Source: Nitrososphaeraceae archaeon
GTDB lineage: Archaea > Thermoproteota > Nitrososphaeria > Nitrososphaerales > Nitrosopumilaceae
DNA length: 64,000 nt
Direction of reading: 5' to 3'
NCBI GenBank assembly: GCA_025930495.1
Contig: JAICOU010000002.1
Location: forward strand, 1 to 64,000
Position numbers and translations under genes: made by a program. The notes under the pieces are model-generated. The model did no database searches. It saw nothing but the letters and a program-made list of their open reading frames with translations, and was not told the DNA's origin. Positions 59,888-64,000 of the stretch are shown piece after piece (position 1 is the first letter of the stretch; the number at the start of each line of letters is the position of its first letter).

Positions 59888-60169
59888 TTGACTCAGCTAC
59901 TACTAGTTACTAAAATTCTTCCAACTGGAATGGATGTAGATCTTGACAAGCTATCTGAAACCATCAAAGGTGCATTAAAAGAAGGAATACAAATGAAAAG
60001 ACATGCAAAAGAGCCACTAGCATTTGGATTAGAATTTCTTAAAGCGGAATTTATTTTAGAAGACAAAGAAGGTCAGATGGATTCTCTAGAAGATTCTGTT
60101 AAATCTGTTGAGGGTGTTAGTGAATTTGAAGTACTCAACATGAGCAGAATGTCAGTAGACATGAAATAG
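59888..60169 (+). CDS. ef1b: Elongation factor 1-beta
   Basis: 93 aa, [24 protein letters not shown]...[20 protein letters not shown]...[14 protein letters not shown]. Confidence 0.9.
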   Translation: MTQLLLVTKILPTGMDVDLDKLSETIKGALKEGIQMKRHAKEPLAFGLEFLKAEFILEDKEGQMDSLEDSVKSVEGVSEFEVLNMSRMSVDMK

Positions 60170-60177
60170 GTGATTTC

Positions 60178-62346
60178 TTGGTACGCAAAGATGAACCTTT
60201 GCAGATGCGAGTGGGAGAAGCTAAACAAAGAGACGTTGGTAAAAAACGTGCTAGAATTGGACCAGATGCTATGGATCAACTCAAAGTCACACCAGGGGAC
60301 ATTATCGAAGTCATGGGGTCAAGAACTAGTTGTGCAGTTGTTTGGCCAGTAGATGAAGATGAAAAATCTGCAGATATAATAAGAATTGATGGACAGACAA
60401 GAAAAAATGTCGGTGCATCATTAAATGATATAGTAAAAATAAGAAAAGCTACATCAAAAATTGCAAAATCAGTTGTGCTAATACCAGTTAATGATTCTGT
60501 AACAGTTGACAAAGAGTTTACAGATTTTGTAAAAAACAGATTGAAAGGATTGCCAATTACTCATGGTGATGAAATTTCTGTAATGATCTTAGGAAACTCA
60601 ATGGACTTTAAGATTAGCAAGACATCTCCAAAGCACATAGTCAAAATCGACAGAGCCACAAATCTCACAATCTCAACAGAAGCATCAGGCGATAGAAAAA
60701 CCAGAGTGACTTATGAGGAAGTTGGTGGTCTTGGGCACGAAATAAAATCAATGCGAGAAATTGTGGAACTACCATTAAAGCATCCAGAATTATTTGTAAG
60801 ATTAGGTGTAGAGCCACATAGTGGAATTTTGCTGTATGGTCCTCCAGGATGTGGCAAGACATTGATTGCAAAAGTTCTTGCAAGTGAATCAGAGGCAAAC
60901 ATGTTTTCAATTAACGGTCCAGAAATAATGAACAAGTATTACGGTGAGACAGAAGCAAAATTAAGAGACATCTTCAAGGAAGCAAAAGACAATTCCCCAA
61001 GCATAATATTCATTGATGAAATTGATGCCATTGCTCCAAAAAGAGAGGAAGCTTATGGAGATGTGGAAAAAAGAGTCGTTGCACAATTGTTAGCTCTAAT
61101 GGATGGTCTAAATGATAGAGGAAACGTAATTGTTCTTGGAGCAACTAACAGACCTGAAAGTATAGATCCTGCACTTAGAAGACCAGGAAGATTTGACAGA
61201 GAATTTGAGATATCAGTTCCAAATGAAGACGGCAGATTAGAGATTCTCATCATACACACAAGAGGAATGCCTGTTGCAGATGATGTAGATCTTAAAGACT
61301 TGGCATCAGAATTGCACGGATATACTGGTGCCGATATCAAATCACTTTGCAGAGAAGCAGCATTAAAATCAATTCGACGTTATCTACCTGAGATAGATCT
61401 CGAAACTGAAAAAATCCCATCAGATGTATTGCAATCAATGCAGATAAAATTAATCGATTTTTACGATGCCATGCATGATGTAATACCTACAGCAATGAGA
61501 GAGTTTTACGTAGAAAGACCAAAGGTATGGTGGCAAGATGTTGGAGGACTGGAGGAGATTAAAAAAACATTAACAGATAATTTGATTGTGGCCATGAGAG
61601 AGCCAAGCAAATTCACTAAAATGGGAATCAAGCCTCCAAAGGGGGCACTAATCTATGGACCACCAGGCTGTGGTAAAACACTCATTGCACGAGCACTTGC
61701 TACTGAGACAGGGGCTAACATGATTTTGGTCAAAGGTCCAGAAATTCTTTCAAAGTGGATTGGTGAATCAGAAAAAGCAGTCAGAGAGATTTTCAGAAAG
61801 GCAAAAACATCATCACCATGTGTGGTAATTTTTGATGAACTTGATTCGCTTGCACGCTACAAATCAGGAGAGGGCGGAGTAGGTGAAACGGTTCTCAGTC
61901 AACTACTAACAGAAATTGAGGAAGGAACATCATCACGAGTAGTTGTAATAGGAATTACAAATAGACCAGATGTATTAGATAATTCACTACTCAGAACAGG
62001 AAGGTTAGATCTTGTGCTATATGTTCCACCACCAGATGATAAAGGTAGATTAGAAATCATCAAAATACTAACAAAGAAAATGCCATTGGCAGGAGATGTC
62101 AAACTACAAGAGATTGCAGTTGCGACTCAAAATTACACAGGTGCAGACTTGGCAGCACTTTGCAGAGAAGCTGCAGTTCAAGCAATGAGAAACAATGCTG
62201 TAAAGATTTCTAGTTCAGACTTTGCAAACGGCATGAAGCAAATAAAACCATCAATTACCAAAGAGGTGGATCAATGGTATAATACAGTAAGAGAAAGTAT
62301 ATCTAACGTGGTGCCCAAGTCAGGAGATAAATCATTTTACGGATAA
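60178..62346 (+). CDS. cdc48: CDC48/VCP-type AAA ATPase (TTG start)
   Basis: Two AAA modules: LLYGPPGCGKTLIAKVLA and LIYGPPGCGKTLIARALA; IIFIDEIDAIAPKREE; N-domain RVGEAKQRDVGKKRARIGPDAMDQL. Confidence 0.96.
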   Translation: MVRKDEPLQMRVGEAKQRDVGKKRARIGPDAMDQLKVTPGDIIEVMGSRTSCAVVWPVDEDEKSADIIRIDGQTRKNVGASLNDIVKIRKATSKIAKSVVLIPVNDSVTVDKEFTDFVKNRLKGLPITHGDEISVMILGNSMDFKISKTSPKHIVKIDRATNLTISTEASGDRKTRVTYEEVGGLGHEIKSMREIVELPLKHPELFVRLGVEPHSGILLYGPPGCGKTLIAKVLASESEANMFSINGPEIMNKYYGETEAKLRDIFKEAKDNSPSIIFIDEIDAIAPKREEAYGDVEKRVVAQLLALMDGLNDRGNVIVLGATNRPESIDPALRRPGRFDREFEISVPNEDGRLEILIIHTRGMPVADDVDLKDLASELHGYTGADIKSLCREAALKSIRRYLPEIDLETEKIPSDVLQSMQIKLIDFYDAMHDVIPTAMREFYVERPKVWWQDVGGLEEIKKTLTDNLIVAMREPSKFTKMGIKPPKGALIYGPPGCGKTLIARALATETGANMILVKGPEILSKWIGESEKAVREIFRKAKTSSPCVVIFDELDSLARYKSGEGGVGETVLSQLLTEIEEGTSSRVVVIGITNRPDVLDNSLLRTGRLDLVLYVPPPDDKGRLEIIKILTKKMPLAGDVKLQEIAVATQNYTGADLAALCREAAVQAMRNNAVKISSSDFANGMKQIKPSITKEVDQWYNTVRESISNVVPKSGDKSFYG

Positions 62347-62348
62347 AA

Positions 62349-62645
62349 ATGGCAATTCCACTAAAAAATATAATACATGAAAAAATCAAGGAAGTAAATT
62401 CCCTTACAGATGTAGAGCTGTACAAATCTCTGACAAAAGACGGGATGATCATTACAGAGGATAAATTCAATAAATTATTACTAGATCTAGAAATTTTGGG
62501 ATTGATTAAAGTTGCATGGATAACAAAAGAGGCACGCAGAATAGAGATAGTCACAATAAAAGAGGAAATAGACATAGTTGATGAACAAAATCAAGAAATG
62601 ATGGAAAAAGACTATGAAGCTAGTTTTCCTGGCTTTGAAAAATAA
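62349..62645 (+). CDS. Winged-helix-like small protein downstream of cdc48
   Basis: LTDVELYKSLTKDGMIITEDKFNKLLLDLEILGLIKVAWITKEARRIEIV. Confidence 0.75.
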   Translation: MAIPLKNIIHEKIKEVNSLTDVELYKSLTKDGMIITEDKFNKLLLDLEILGLIKVAWITKEARRIEIVTIKEEIDIVDEQNQEMMEKDYEASFPGFEK

Positions 62646-62653
62646 TTAAATTT

Positions 62654-63562
62654 CTAAAATAGCGGGAAATGAAATGCAGCATCTAATGCAACTGCAACAA
62701 AAATTATTGTAAGATAGGGGGCAGTTACTTTGTATGCTTTCCATGCAAATTCAGATGTAGGATTCTTTGTGAGTTTGTAGTGATAAGATAACATCAATCC
62801 GCCTGAAACTGCTGCAATTACAGTGTATACAATTCCCATACCAAATGCAGAAAGCATCAGAGAGTATGGAAGTAAAATTAGAGTATTTCCCAAAATGTAT
62901 TTTGATGTTCTTTGCATTCCAATTACAACTGGGAGCATTGGAATTTTGGCTTGGGCATATTCATCTTTTATTTTCATTGCAAGACACCAAAAGTGTGATG
63001 GAGTCCATACAAATACTAAAAATCCTACCAGAAATCCCAACAAATCCATACTGCCAGTTGCAGCTGACCAACCTGCCCAAGCTGCAGCACTGCCAGCAAT
63101 GCCGCCAATAACAATATTTGACGCGTTTAATCGTTTAAGCCATACTGTGTATATTATGACATAGGAAAATATTCCCAACGCAATAAAAAATGCAGAGACA
63201 GCATTTAGTGCAAAATATCCATAAATTACAGAAACACAACTTACTACCAATCCATAAATCAAAACATGTGATGCTTTCATTCTACCAGAAGGTATTGGTC
63301 TAGTACTGGTTCTCGTCATTTTTGGATCAATGTCTTTGTCATAGTAGTGATTCAAAGCACTAGAACCGGCAGAAGCCAATGCACCTGCTATTATAATATG
63401 CAGATATGCCCAATTGTTAAAGGAATAATCAGTTGGAACTAGTTTGTTTGCAGCATACATTGAGGTTACAGCAGTAATCACTAGTAAAACAACAATTCGT
63501 GGTTTGGAGATTTCCATTATTTCCTTAAAGCCCAATCTTACTCTATGCAAATCAGAAGCCAT
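62654..63562 (-). CDS. ctaB: Protoheme IX farnesyltransferase (UbiA family)
   Basis: NHYYDKDIDPKMTRTSTRPIPSGRM, WTPSHFWCLAMKIKDEYAQAKIPMLPVV. Confidence 0.93.
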   Translation of the reverse strand: MASDLHRVRLGFKEIMEISKPRIVVLLVITAVTSMYAANKLVPTDYSFNNWAYLHIIIAGALASAGSSALNHYYDKDIDPKMTRTSTRPIPSGRMKASHVLIYGLVVSCVSVIYGYFALNAVSAFFIALGIFSYVIIYTVWLKRLNASNIVIGGIAGSAAAWAGWSAATGSMDLLGFLVGFLVFVWTPSHFWCLAMKIKDEYAQAKIPMLPVVIGMQRTSKYILGNTLILLPYSLMLSAFGMGIVYTVIAAVSGGLMLSYHYKLTKNPTSEFAWKAYKVTAPYLTIIFVAVALDAAFHFPLF

Positions 63563-63635
63563 TTAATTTATTCGACGTTGATGATCTATGTTATTTCAAA
63601 AGGAATAAGTATCTCAGTCCTAACAGCTAGCTTGA

Positions 63636-64000
63636 ATGAGTAATTGGGACCTCATGATGCCAGGCATGGGATTAACAGCTATAGGTTTAGCCGGTGTAAC
63701 AATATCGTATGCGGGAATAGCTCATACATTTATCGATGGAATGCATGCATTGACAGGTCTAACTATGTTTATTGGACTGATATTTCTATCAGTAGGCATC
63801 TTAGATGGAGGCGTCTCAACTAGCAACAGAGCCAAAGCAACTACACTAGTAATAATATCAATTGCGCTTGGATTTGGAACATTTGCATTAACAATGAATT
63901 CATCAAATTATACAATTACATTAATCGGATTATTAATGGCAATTGCATTTCCATCAATAATCATAGCATATCTTGCAATGAAGATGCCACAATATGCTAA
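63636..64000 (+). CDS. Multi-pass membrane protein (partial at window end)
   Basis: Manual translation MSNWDLMMPGMGLTAIGLAGVTISYAGIAHTFIDGMHALTGLTMFIGLIFLSVGILDGG... Confidence 0.75.
   Translation, partial: MSNWDLMMPGMGLTAIGLAGVTISYAGIAHTFIDGMHALTGLTMFIGLIFLSVGILDGGVSTSNRAKATTLVIISIALGFGTFALTMNSSNYTITLIGLLMAIAFPSIIIAYLAMKMPQYA

Noticed and set aside
1-64000. CRISPR arrays, rRNA genes, transposases/insertion sequences, prophage genes
   Set aside because: Looked for regular spaced repeats, rRNA motifs and transposase/integrase motifs; none recognised. The 15.0-19.5 kb repeats are irregularly spaced and inverted, unlike CRISPR.

Overview
AT-rich archaeal chromosome segment. Gene content and protein families point to an ammonia-oxidizing Nitrososphaerota/Thaumarchaeota, Nitrosopumilus/Nitrosarchaeum-like. 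Housekeeping blocks include purine/folate C1 genes (purN, folD, FTHF cyclo-ligase, purD), ileS, succinyl-CoA ligase (sucCD-like), rpl40e, ppa, an M3 peptidase, truD, pth2, a geranylgeranyl reductase, aEF-1beta, CDC48 and a heme-o-synthase-type prenyltransferase. Two tRNAs were found: Val(CAC) with an apparent non-canonical insertion, and Thr(TGT). About 20.7-34.9 kb is a dense stress/energy-sensing island: five UspA-type proteins, five CBS-domain proteins, two PEFG-CTERM surface proteins, a CCC1-like transporter, an amino-acid permease, Hsp20 and a Met/Gln-rich anchored protein. The most interesting leads are: (1) a CBS protein whose C-terminus reads like a ribosome-hibernation (HPF/RaiA, S30AE) domain; (2) a perfect 122-bp inverted repeat linking two uspA paralogs; (3) a clustered repeat family (TGCGGYATGCCTTT, five copies in 15.0-19.5 kb) with one copy embedding the start codon of a wHTH-like gene; (4) a 28-nt duplicated promoter-like module, one copy directly upstream of a GC-rich 12-bp hairpin that may be an ncRNA; (5) mutually exclusive hairpins upstream of a DEAD-box helicase. 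All calls come from reading the sequence and the supplied ORFs; no database searches were run.
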